Assembly (NCBI GenBank): GCA_016218705.1
Contig: JACRDC010000107.1
Span: 1-41,845, forward strand
Direction of reading: 5' to 3'
DNA: 41,845 bases
Source: Desulfarculus sp.
GTDB lineage: Bacteria; Desulfobacterota; Desulfarculia; Desulfarculales; Desulfarculaceae
The notes beneath the pieces are model-generated. The model was not told where the DNA came from. It made no database searches and saw nothing but the letters and a program-made list of their open reading frames with translations. A program made the translations under genes and the position numbers. Below, in pieces: positions 1-7,253 of the stretch (positions are counted from its first letter, which is position 1; each line of letters opens with the position of its first letter).

Positions 1-132
1 ACCCATCAAGGCTAGAAGCCAACACCGTAACAAAGCCAAGGCCGCATATAACCAACACCTCGTCTACACGGCCTCGGCAATAAACCAAGGGGACATTTTC
101 CCGTTGCACTTAAGGGGACACATTGACTTGGC
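1..132. other. Window edge; possible remnant of a gene or insertion sequence end
   Basis: No gene can be assigned. A plus-strand frame is open from base 2 to a TAA at 134-136, so this could be the 3' tail of a gene that starts outside the window, but the about 44 residues match nothing I recognise. The motif AAGGGGACA occurs twice, at 87-95 and 112-120. Motifs of this kind are often seen beside transposase genes, so an insertion sequence end is possible but unproven. Confidence 0.2.
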
Positions 133-2871
133 TTAAACACCCGTGGCCGCGCCCTGCCCCTGCGCGCCGCGAGGGTCTTCGGAGCGAGTGGCCCGGGTCT
201 GGTCCAGCACCTGGCGCACCAGGGCCAGCAGGGCGGGCACCCGGTAGGGCTTGGGCAGGAAGGCCTCGGCCTGGCGCCAGGGCGGGCTGCCCTCCTCGCG
301 GGGGTCGTACATGCCGCTGACCAGGATCACCTTGAGCCCGGGAAAGCGCTCCTTGACCAGGGGCAGCAGGTCCAGGCCGCCCAGGCCCGGCATCATCAGG
401 TCCAGGAGCAGCAGGTCCGGCGGGTTTTCGCAGCCGGTCAGCAGGTCCAGGGCCTCCTGGCCGCTGGCGGCGGCCAGGGCGCGGTAGCCGCACAGGGCCA
501 GGGACTCCATGGCCAGCTCACGCACCTCGGGCTCGTCGTCCACCACCAGGACAGTCTCGCGGCCCTCCACCAGGTCCGTGGGTTCCAGGGGGCTGGGCAG
601 GGTCAAGCCGGCCCGGCCCGGGGGCAGAAAGACGCGCACCGTGGTGCCTTGGCCGGGCTGGCTAACGATCTCCAGGGTGCCCCCATGCTTTTGGATGATG
701 CCTTGGGCCATGGGCAGGCCCAGGCCGGTGCCCTGCTCCTTGGTGGTGAAGAAGGGCTCCAGGGCCTGGAGGCGGGTGCTTTCGTCCATGCCCTGGCCAT
801 TGTCGGCCACGCTGATGGCCACGGCCTGGCTGGCGCCCTGTCCCAGGTCGGTCAGGCAGGTTTCCAGCACCAGCCGGCCGCCCTGGGGCATGGCGTCGCG
901 GGCGTTGATGCACAGGTTCATCAGCACCTGATGCAGTTGGCCGGGATCGGCCTCCACCACCGGCAGGTCTGGGGCCAGGCGCGCCTGCACCTCCACGCGG
1001 GCTTGCAAGGAGTGCTCCAGGATGGTCAGCACATCCCTCACCACGGTGTTGACCTCCACCGGCTGGCGGCCGCTGTGCCCCACCTTGGCCAGGGTCAGAA
1101 GCTGCTGGGTGAGCGCCGCCGCCCGGCCAGCCGAGTTGTCTATGATGCGCAGGTAGCGGGTAAGGCGCTCATCCAGGCCGGGCTGGACCAGCATCAGCGA
1201 GGAGTAACCCATGATGCCCGAGAGCAGGTTATTGAAGTCGTGGGCGATGCCGCCGGCCAGGGTGCCCATGATCTCCATCTTCTGGGCTTGGAGAAGTTGC
1301 TCCTGCAGACGCCGCTGCTCGGTGAGGTCGCGGGCCAGGCCAAAGAAGCCCTGCGGGCGCCCCTGGCCGTCGTGCAGGGCCATGAGGAAGCCCTCCAGGT
1401 AACGGGGCTGACCCTGCTTGTCCAGCACCGTGAAGCCCAGGCCGCTGATGGCCTGGCCGTCCCCGGCCACCAGTTCCAGGCGCCGGGACACCTCCTGCTC
1501 CTGGCCCGGCTTGAGCATCTGGCTCAGGTGCAGGCCATGCACCTGCTGGCGGCTCTGCCCCAGCACCTGCTCCATGGCCTGGTTGACCTCCATGACAAAG
1601 CCACCCCGGCTGATGACGTAGCCTGGGTCGGGGGCGTTCTCGAAAAGGTCGCGGTAGCGCCGCTCGCTCTGGGCCAGGTAGGCCAGGGACTCCCGGAAGC
1701 GGTTGGAGATGGTGGTGAGCGCCCCGGCCATCCGCCCCAGCTCGCCGTGGCCGGCCGGCGGGGGCGGCTCCTCCTCCAGCACCCCGTCAGCCAGGCGCTG
1801 GGCGGCCCCGGCCAGGGCCTCCAGGGGGCGCCCCACCCAAAGGAACAGGATGGCGGCCAGGGCCAGCAGGCCCAGGGCCAGGCCAGCGGCCAGGCCCACC
1901 ATGTGCCAATGGCCCTGGCTGGCCAGGGCCGGGGCCAGGGGGACCCCTTCCGGGGCCAGGGGGACCCCTTCCGGGGCCAGGAGCACCAACCGGCCCAGGG
2001 GGGGCAGATTGCGATAAGCCCCCAGCCAGGTCTGGCCCTGCATCTCCAGGCTGAAGCCACCCTGTTCCTGGCCCATCACCGCCGCCAGCAGGGCCGGGGG
2101 CTGGGGCGCCGCCACCACCGCCGCCGGGCCATGCACCACCCGTCCCTCGTCATCCACGACCAGGGCGTGGCCGCCCGGCCCGGGTTGGAGGCCGGCCAGG
2201 AAGGCGCCCAGTTGGCGCTGGGCGTCGTAATGGAAACCTTGCTCCACCATGAGGTGGAACTCCTCGCGGTAGGCGCTGACGCAGATGACCCACTGCCAGG
2301 GCTCGAAGTATTCCAGGGCGGCCACCTTGTCGCGCACCTGTGCCTCGCCGGGGTTGGCCCAGCGGTATTCCAGGTAGCCGCGCTTCATCTGGGCGCCCTG
2401 GCGCACGAAGTCCACGTAGGCCACGTCCACGCCCTGTATCTTGGGGTGCACGGCCAGGGGTATGGACTCCGGCGCCCGGCTGATGTCCCACACAAAGGGA
2501 TAGCCGCCCAGGCCCACGCGCTGGCTAAGTAGGGCCTGGCGCACCTGCTCCTGGGCCTGCTGCTGGCTCAGTTCGCCCTTCTGCTGCCGGCGGTGGGCGC
2601 CCTGGCACATCTCCAGGTAGGCCCGGGCCAGGACCTCCAGCTCCCGGCGCACGCTAAGGCCCTCATGCTGGCGGTGCAACTCCCGCAGGCGGAGATTGCC
2701 CCTGACCTGGCCGGCCACCAGGTCGGCCTGGAGCTCCAGGCGCTGGGGGAGTTGTTGGCGCAGGTGCCGCTCCAGGGACCACTGGTGCAGCCACCACAGG
2801 CCGGCCAGGCCCACCAAGGCCAAGGCCGCCAAGGCGCCCAGCAGCCTGGCCATGAGGGGCGAGCGCCACAT
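133..2871 (-). CDS. Hybrid sensor histidine kinase (sCache_2 - HAMP-like - PAS - HisKA - HATPase - REC)
   Basis: This is a 912-residue membrane sensor kinase. An N-terminal membrane segment (about 7-26) is followed by an sCache_2-like extracytoplasmic region with YPFVWD, a G-Y-x-x-Y-R-W-A-N-P-G block and a WQWVI motif (about 120-205). A second membrane segment lies at about 323-345, then a HAMP-like linker and a PAS domain (about 405-525). The HisKA box [11 protein letters not shown] has its phospho-acceptor at His544. The HATPase has DNGQGMD and GTGLGLP, and the C-terminal receiver has VVDDE and Asp824 in LLLDLMMPG. The frame stays open far upstream, but the ATG at 2871 fits best: it lies four bases after the stop of the metallo-beta-lactamase gene, and the sequence before it is not protein-like. 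ATG 2853 is an alternative. A 21-bp tandem duplication sits just before the second membrane segment. No partner regulator is in the window. Confidence 0.9.
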   Translation of the reverse strand: MWRSPLMARLLGALAALALVGLAGLWWLHQWSLERHLRQQLPQRLELQADLVAGQVRGNLRLRELHRQHEGLSVRRELEVLARAYLEMCQGAHRRQQKGELSQQQAQEQVRQALLSQRVGLGGYPFVWDISRAPESIPLAVHPKIQGVDVAYVDFVRQGAQMKRGYLEYRWANPGEAQVRDKVAALEYFEPWQWVICVSAYREEFHLMVEQGFHYDAQRQLGAFLAGLQPGPGGHALVVDDEGRVVHGPAAVVAAPQPPALLAAVMGQEQGGFSLEMQGQTWLGAYRNLPPLGRLVLLAPEGVPLAPEGVPLAPALASQGHWHMVGLAAGLALGLLALAAILFLWVGRPLEALAGAAQRLADGVLEEEPPPPAGHGELGRMAGALTTISNRFRESLAYLAQSERRYRDLFENAPDPGYVISRGGFVMEVNQAMEQVLGQSRQQVHGLHLSQMLKPGQEQEVSRRLELVAGDGQAISGLGFTVLDKQGQPRYLEGFLMALHDGQGRPQGFFGLARDLTEQRRLQEQLLQAQKMEIMGTLAGGIAHDFNNLLSGIMGYSSLMLVQPGLDERLTRYLRIIDNSAGRAAALTQQLLTLAKVGHSGRQPVEVNTVVRDVLTILEHSLQARVEVQARLAPDLPVVEADPGQLHQVLMNLCINARDAMPQGGRLVLETCLTDLGQGASQAVAISVADNGQGMDESTRLQALEPFFTTKEQGTGLGLPMAQGIIQKHGGTLEIVSQPGQGTTVRVFLPPGRAGLTLPSPLEPTDLVEGRETVLVVDDEPEVRELAMESLALCGYRALAAASGQEALDLLTGCENPPDLLLLDLMMPGLGGLDLLPLVKERFPGLKVILVSGMYDPREEGSPPWRQAEAFLPKPYRVPALLALVRQVLDQTRATRSEDPRGAQGQGAATGV
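1931..1981. repeat. In-frame 21-bp tandem duplication inside the sensor kinase gene
   Basis: Units at 1931-1951 and 1952-1972 are identical and the start of a third follows. The duplication repeats the heptapeptide APEGVPL in the extracytoplasmic stretch before the second membrane segment of the kinase. It keeps the reading frame. Confidence 0.9.
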
Positions 2872-2875
2872 GGGG

Positions 2876-3664
2876 CTAGCTCTCGCCCAGGAGTTGGCTG
2901 TGACCGGCCCCCACGCCCAGGGCCAGGAAATCGCGGGCCGCCCACACCGGGCCGGAGAAAAGGGCGCGGGCGGAGGCCACGGCGGCCTCTGGGTCCACGT
3001 CGCCATAGAAGTGACTGAGCAACAAGGCCTTGGCCCCCGCCCGGGCGGCCAGGCCGCCGGCCTGGCGGGGGCTGGCGTGGCCGGGCTTGGGGTCGTGGTC
3101 CGAGCCGGCGCAGTGAACGATGAGCAGGCCGGTGTCCTGGCAGAAGGGAGCCAGGTCCGGGCTGGCGGGGCTGTCGCCCAGGTAGACCAGCGAGGCGCCC
3201 GTGCACTCCAGGCGATAAGCCAGGCTAAAGGGCGTGTGCCCCGCCGCTGCCGCGCGCACCAGCCAGGGACCCAGGGTGGTCTCCTGCCCGGGCTGAAGCC
3301 AGGTGGGGGCCAGCCGCTCCGGCGGGGGGCTGAGCCAGGCGCCGAAGAGCCCTTGCAGGCCGGCCAAGATGGGGGCCAGGCCTGCGTGGGCCAAAAGGCC
3401 CAGGCGGGCGGTATCACGCATATGGGGGTCGTGGTTGAGGGCAAACAGCAAGGGGATGAGGTCGCCCAGGTGGTCGGGGTGGTGGTGGGAGAGCAGCACC
3501 GCCCCCAGGGCGGCGGGGTCGCGGCCCGTGTCCAAAAGCCGGCGCAAGGCGCCCTGGCCCAGGTCCAGGAGCAGGCTGAAGCCTTTTGCCTCCAGCAGGT
3601 AGGCCGGCGAGGAGCGCTCCCGCCTGAGTTCGCAGGAGCCCGAGCCCAGCACGGTCAGACCCAT
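2876..3664 (-). CDS. Metallo-beta-lactamase-fold hydrolase, RNase Z-like
   Basis: A 262-residue soluble protein of the MBL fold. It opens with VLGSGS, typical of the RNase Z/ElaC and arylsulfatase-like branch, and has the metal motif HxHxDH as His60, His62, Asp64, His65 in SHHHPDHL. Later candidate metal ligands are YLGDS and the final LSHFYGDVD. It is shorter than typical RNase Z (about 300 or more residues), and I see no clear exosite arm, so tRNA 3' processing is not established; it could be a generic phosphodiesterase. ATG 3664 is chosen because the conserved strand starts there; an in-frame TTG at 3694 would add a low-complexity leader. The sensor kinase starts four bases after its stop, so the two are probably co-transcribed. 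Confidence 0.82.
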   Translation of the reverse strand: MGLTVLGSGSCELRRERSSPAYLLEAKGFSLLLDLGQGALRRLLDTGRDPAALGAVLLSHHHPDHLGDLIPLLFALNHDPHMRDTARLGLLAHAGLAPILAGLQGLFGAWLSPPPERLAPTWLQPGQETTLGPWLVRAAAAGHTPFSLAYRLECTGASLVYLGDSPASPDLAPFCQDTGLLIVHCAGSDHDPKPGHASPRQAGGLAARAGAKALLLSHFYGDVDPEAAVASARALFSGPVWAARDFLALGVGAGHSQLLGES

Positions 3665-3803
3665 GGCCTGGTCAAAGGCCAAGGCCAAGGCCAAGGCGCA
3701 CCGGCGGGAAAGAAGGCAGGTCTTCCACGGCCATGGCCATCCTTGTTAGGGCTACTGGTAAATCACAAGCTAGCACAGGCGGGGGGTGGGGTTCAAATCA
3801 TTA

Positions 3804-4694
3804 TCATCTGCCGGGGACCGGCGGCTGGGGCAGGAGCTTTTCCCGGCGCTGCCTGAGAGCCGCCAGGAGGGTGGCCGGCACCCGCAGGTCGCCCAGGCCC
3901 AGGCCCAGGCGAATCTCCGGCTTGGCGCGGCCGTGGAAGTCGCTGCCGCCGCTGACCACCAGGCCCAGGCGGGCGGCCAGGCGGGTCAGGGCCTGGCGGA
4001 TGGCCGTGTCGTGCTCGCTGTACAGGGCCTCCAGGCCCTCCAGGCCGTGGTCCATCAGCCGGCGCAACAGCGATTCCAAGTCGAATTGCGCCAGCTTGAG
4101 CATGCCGGGGTGGGCCAGCACCGGTAGCCCCCCGGCGGCGCGCAGCAATCCGATGCCCTGGGCGGGGCTGAAGCGCCACTTGGGCACGTAGGCCTTGGCC
4201 CCCGCCGCCAAATAGCGGCCAAAGGCCTCGCCGCGATCGCGCACGATGCCGCGCTGCAAGAGGGCCTGGGCGAAGTGGGGCCGGCCGACGAGCTGGCCGC
4301 CGGCGTGGGCAGCCACCTCCTCCAGGGTCAGCGGTATGCCCAGGTCGTTGAATTTCTGCACTATCTGGGGGTTGCGCCGGGCGCGGGCCTCTTGCAGGGT
4401 CTTTAGCCCCTCCAAGAGGCCCTGGTGGCGGTGGTCCACCCACAGGCCCAGCACGTGCAGGGAGGCGGGCTTGCCCAAGAGCTCATCGCCGTTGATGCTG
4501 ATCTCCACGCCGGGCACCACCTCCAGGCCCAGTTCCTGGCCGGCGGCCAAAAACTCCTCCAGGCCCGCGATGGTGTCGTGGTCGGTGAGGGCCAGGGCCT
4601 TGAGGCCGGCCTGGCGCCCCAGGGCCGCCAGCTCCCGGGGGGATAGGGAGCCGTCGGAGGCGGTGGAGTGGCTGTGCAGGTCGATGAGGTGCAT
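3804..4694 (-). CDS. PHP-domain phosphoesterase (YciV/RNase AM-like 3',5'-nucleoside bisphosphate phosphatase)
   Basis: A 296-residue PHP-family metallophosphoesterase. The metal ligands read in order: DLHSHSTASDGS (HxH at 7 and 9), LTDHDT, VPGVEIS, LAHPGM and the late GSDFHG. Length and motif order match the YciV/TrpH group, which removes 3' phosphates from nucleoside 3',5'-bisphosphates and trims RNA 5' ends. Family membership is clear; the exact substrate is inferred. It has an ATG start. The gene lies downstream of the AT-rich RelA/SpoT-like gene and is followed after 139 bp by the metallo-beta-lactamase gene, and its composition is normal for the region. Confidence 0.88.
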   Translation of the reverse strand: MHLIDLHSHSTASDGSLSPRELAALGRQAGLKALALTDHDTIAGLEEFLAAGQELGLEVVPGVEISINGDELLGKPASLHVLGLWVDHRHQGLLEGLKTLQEARARRNPQIVQKFNDLGIPLTLEEVAAHAGGQLVGRPHFAQALLQRGIVRDRGEAFGRYLAAGAKAYVPKWRFSPAQGIGLLRAAGGLPVLAHPGMLKLAQFDLESLLRRLMDHGLEGLEALYSEHDTAIRQALTRLAARLGLVVSGGSDFHGRAKPEIRLGLGLGDLRVPATLLAALRQRREKLLPQPPVPGR

Positions 4695-4759
4695 GAATAA
4701 TCTACAGGCGAGAGTTAATATTTCAGGAGTTATTCTGTCTTCCTAATATATTCTTTAAA

Positions 4760-5725
4760 CTAATCGTAAATGCCAGGGGTGCCTTGTGATATATTATTGA
4801 AATTTTCATCTACAATTCGTAGCGTTTCGATTAGCGCTATATCTCTTGAATACCTAAAATTAGACGAACTGCGCTCCCGAACTCTTTCTTCTAATTTAGC
4901 AAAGGCTTCTTCACCGGAACTTAATGCGGAACTTAATTGTCCGATTGAATTATAACCGCATTCTGACAGGTAGCCAATTATGCGTGATATTACAGGCTTG
5001 CTAGCCTCTGGCCTGTCGAGATACTTTTCATTTAAAAAACTAGCTAATGTGTCCATATTTATTTCCAGGGAATCTCCCACTGATGAATCACTCAATGGTA
5101 CAGGGATGTTGTCCCTATATTCAAGTTGGCGTTTATGCAATAATTCAAAATGGGTATCGGCAACATAGAACAATCCACTTAGAGCATAAAAATCTTTCTT
5201 TAAATCATTGGGGATATCTTGTTTGGTTTTATATTCAAGGTGGTGAGAGGCGGCCGCCCACGCATCCATCGCTACAGTCCTAGTTTGTATTTCGAATTTA
5301 ATGCCCTTTATTGAGTCGTACCGCGTACCGGAAAAACCATCTTTAATAGTAACAATATAATGGCAGGAAAGGTATCCGAACGAATGGTATTCTTTGTTTA
5401 ATATTTTGTTATCTTTTTCAGTAATCGCGAAGCAGTCTTGAATTACTTCCTCAAGCTTGGGAAGATCAGACAAAAACAAGCATACAACCCGTAAGCCGAC
5501 TATATCATTTACATCATTTAACGGTCGAGCATACTCTTTCCCCAAAGCTTTCTTTTTAAGTGAATCAAGCTCTTTGATGCGCTTGCTTATATTATGGATT
5601 TTTATGCCAGCCCCATCTATGCCAGCCCTCAGTGTGTGCTCCGCTTCCTCCATAAGGCACTCATAGGTAGGCAGCCGCTGGCGGTACTCCTCTTCCCACT
5701 TTTTCAAATCCTGCTGCTCAATCAT
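4760..5725 (-). CDS. RelA/SpoT-domain nucleotide (pyro)phosphokinase-like protein in an AT-rich island
   Basis: A 321-residue single-synthetase RelA/SpoT protein without the HD hydrolase, TGS or ACT domains of long Rel enzymes. The synthetase core spans about 40-170: basic helix SKRIKELDSLKKKAL, DIVGLR (Asp74, Arg79), GYLSCH (Gly117-His122) and FEIQTRT (Glu145) followed by MDAWAAASHHLEYK. The usual catalytic residues are therefore present. A C-terminal region of about 110 residues has no domain I recognise. Relatives either make (p)ppGpp or pppApp, or are toxSAS toxins that modify tRNA; the sequence alone does not separate these. The gene is far richer in A+T than everything around it (5401-5460 has 21 G/C in 60), a strong sign of recent acquisition. 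It starts 30 bp after the lipocalin stop, with a purine-rich GAGAGGGG before the ATG. Confidence 0.88.
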   Translation of the reverse strand: MIEQQDLKKWEEEYRQRLPTYECLMEEAEHTLRAGIDGAGIKIHNISKRIKELDSLKKKALGKEYARPLNDVNDIVGLRVVCLFLSDLPKLEEVIQDCFAITEKDNKILNKEYHSFGYLSCHYIVTIKDGFSGTRYDSIKGIKFEIQTRTVAMDAWAAASHHLEYKTKQDIPNDLKKDFYALSGLFYVADTHFELLHKRQLEYRDNIPVPLSDSSVGDSLEINMDTLASFLNEKYLDRPEASKPVISRIIGYLSECGYNSIGQLSSALSSGEEAFAKLEERVRERSSSNFRYSRDIALIETLRIVDENFNNISQGTPGIYD

Positions 5726-5755
5726 GCCCCCGCCCCTCTCGTAATAGCAGCGACC

Positions 5756-6289
5756 CTATTTCCCGCACTCCTGCTCGGTCATCCTCACCCGGCTGGTGTC
5801 GAAGCCCTTCTGCTTGGCCGTCTCCAGCAGGCGCGCCAAGAGCCCCGGGTCCAGGCGCGGCTCGCGGGCCAGCACCCAGACATTGCGGCGGTCAGGGCTG
5901 CCCACCAGGGCCCACTGGTAGTCCGGGTCCAGGCCGATGACCCAGTAGCCACCCCTAAAGGGCCAGTGGAAGCTGACGCTGAGCTGGGCGCCGCCGGTGC
6001 CGGGCACGGGTGCGGCCAGGCCGGTACGCGCGTACTCCTGGCCCTGGGCCGAGTGCCGGCGGCAGGTGTTTTTGATGACCAGTTCCTCGCCGTGCAGGGT
6101 GTAGCGGGCCTGGGTGCAGACGCAGCCCTCCTGGTACCAGGGCTGGCTGGAGGCCACCTCGTGCCACAGGCCCTGGTACAGCACCAGGTTGACCCGCTCC
6201 ACCGCCACCCCCGGCGGGGCCAAGGCCGGCCCGCCGCAGCCGGCCAGCAACAGCGGCATAAGGAGCAACAGGGCGGCACGGCGCAACAA
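5756..6289 (-). CDS. Lipocalin-family outer-membrane lipoprotein (Blc-like)
   Basis: About 177 residues. The N-terminus is a lipoprotein signal: two arginines, a leucine-rich core and lipobox LLAGC. The mature part has the lipocalin signature GLWHEVA, then a GC..TQARYTL strand and VIKNTC, as in bacterial Blc lipocalins, and a closing VLAREPRLD strand. Such proteins bind lipids or other hydrophobic compounds at the outer membrane. No ATG suits the signal peptide. The TTG at 6289 (or the next codon, TTG 6286) lies five bases after a perfect GGAGG, so a TTG start is chosen. The frame starts one base past the stop of the ORF6N gene, so translational coupling is likely. Confidence 0.82.
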   Translation of the reverse strand: MLRRAALLLLMPLLLAGCGGPALAPPGVAVERVNLVLYQGLWHEVASSQPWYQEGCVCTQARYTLHGEELVIKNTCRRHSAQGQEYARTGLAAPVPGTGGAQLSVSFHWPFRGGYWVIGLDPDYQWALVGSPDRRNVWVLAREPRLDPGLLARLLETAKQKGFDTSRVRMTEQECGK

Positions 6290-6290
6290 G

Positions 6291-6806
6291 CTAATCCTCC
6301 GGGTTGGTGACGAAGCCCATACGACGCACGGGGCCAGGGTCCGGGGGCTCCAGCAGTTGGCGCAACGCTTCAAAAACGATGCGGAACTGCTCGTCATAAT
6401 TGGCCTCCATGTCCTGGATGCGGGCGCGCAACTCTTCGTAACCGGCCAGCATGCGCCGCATCTGGCCGAAGGTGCGCATGATCTGGATGTTAACCTGAAT
6501 GGCCCGCTCTGAACTCAACACGCTGGAGAGCATGGCCACCCCCTGCTCGGTGAAGGCCATGGGGGCGTAGCGGGTGCCGCCGCGCTTTGAGGTCACAGAT
6601 TGTGACCTCAACCGCTCCCACTCCTCGGGCTCCAGAACGAACATGAAGTCCTCGGGAAAGCGGGAGATATTGCGCTTGACCGCCTGTTTGAGGGCCTTGG
6701 TGGGCACCCCGTAGAGGCTGGCCAGGTCACGGTCCAGCATAACCTTGACGCCGCGCAGCAGATGAATGTGCCCGGCGATGCGCTCCAGCGGTATCAGGTC
6801 GTCCAT
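6291..6806 (-). CDS. ORF6N-domain protein (phage antirepressor-type DNA-binding domain)
   Basis: A 171-residue protein. Residues about 5-90 match the ORF6N domain: VMLDRDLASLYGV, LKQAVKRNISRFPEDFMF, then RYAPMAFTEQGVAMLSSVL. The C-terminal part is a predicted coiled coil (MRRMLAGYEELRARIQDMEANYDE, shown here only as its location about 113-145). ORF6N occurs in phage and plasmid antirepressors and in chromosomal proteins of unknown role, often near mobile DNA. Here it stands alone between ferredoxin and lipocalin genes, with no other phage genes in view. It ends on the ribosome-binding site of the lipocalin gene. The regulatory target is unknown. Confidence 0.85.
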   Translation of the reverse strand: MDDLIPLERIAGHIHLLRGVKVMLDRDLASLYGVPTKALKQAVKRNISRFPEDFMFVLEPEEWERLRSQSVTSKRGGTRYAPMAFTEQGVAMLSSVLSSERAIQVNIQIMRTFGQMRRMLAGYEELRARIQDMEANYDEQFRIVFEALRQLLEPPDPGPVRRMGFVTNPED

Positions 6807-6825
6807 CCCCCTCGGCCCCGCCTGT

Positions 6826-7023
6826 CTATTCCAGCCAGTGCATGCAATGCACCGGGCAGTCGTCTATGGCCTGTTGCACGCACTCCTCCTGGCCGGTGAG
6901 GTCGCTACGCATGACCAGGGCGTGGTCGCCCGTGGAGTCCATCTGGAAGACCAGGGGGCACAGGTCCACGCAGGCCTGACAGCCGATGCAGTCCTCGAGG
7001 ACGATCTCCACCTGGCGGGGCAT
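6826..7023 (-). CDS. Small ferredoxin, D. gigas type, copy 1
   Basis: A 65-residue ferredoxin. Cysteines lie at 12, 15, 18, 22, 48, 56 and 60. The pattern C-x2-C-x2-C-x3-CP followed by a distant C and CP is that of the Desulfovibrio gigas ferredoxin, where residues equivalent to 12, 15, 18 and 56 hold one 3Fe-4S or 4Fe-4S cluster and 22 and 48 can form a disulfide. The extra Cys60 sits in a CPVxCxxW tail. It acts as a cytoplasmic low-potential electron carrier; the partner enzymes are not in the window. It lies 8 bp downstream of the second ferredoxin gene and probably forms an operon with it. ATG 7023 is chosen; the longer upstream frame overlaps the other ferredoxin. Confidence 0.85.
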   Translation of the reverse strand: MPRQVEIVLEDCIGCQACVDLCPLVFQMDSTGDHALVMRSDLTGQEECVQQAIDDCPVHCMHWLE

Positions 7024-7031
7024 GGCCGCCT

Positions 7032-7223
7032 CTATAGCCAATAGATGCAGCTCACCGGGCAGGAGTCTATGGCCTCCTGGGCGCAGGCCTCCTCGGCCGG
7101 CCCCACGTCCTGCTTGGCGATGATGGGCTTGTCCTCGCCCTGGGCGAAGACCGCCGGGCAGAGCTCCACGCACAGCCCGCAGGCTATGCACTCGTCCATG
7201 TTCTTGGCGATTCTGCCGGCCAC
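7032..7223 (-). CDS. Small ferredoxin, D. gigas type, copy 2
   Basis: A 63-residue ferredoxin with cysteines at 12, 15, 18, 22, 47, 55 and 59, the same spacing as its downstream neighbour to within one residue. The two proteins share DECIxC, the AIDxCP block and a CPVxCxxWL ending, and look like an old tandem duplication with differing charge. One iron-sulfur cluster is expected. The GTG at 7223 is chosen because it gives the normal length before the first Cys; ATG 7199 would leave only three residues before it. Lon lies 30 bp upstream on the same strand, so read-through from the heat-shock genes is possible. Confidence 0.85.
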   Translation of the reverse strand: MAGRIAKNMDECIACGLCVELCPAVFAQGEDKPIIAKQDVGPAEEACAQEAIDSCPVSCIYWL

Positions 7224-7253
7224 CTGCTCGCCGCCTTTCTATTCCCTAGGGGG

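Noticed and set aside
649-2532. Long plus-strand open frame opposite the sensor kinase
   Set aside because: It mirrors the kinase codons in GC-rich DNA; the product is low-complexity with no domain, and the kinase on the other strand is certain.
2872-3444. Upstream extension of the sensor kinase frame
   Set aside because: The sequence overlaps the metallo-beta-lactamase gene in another frame and is not protein-like; the kinase start at 2871 fits the gene border.
2876-3664. Naming the metallo-beta-lactamase gene rnz
   Set aside because: The protein is short and lacks a visible exosite, so tRNA 3' processing is not supported beyond the shared fold.
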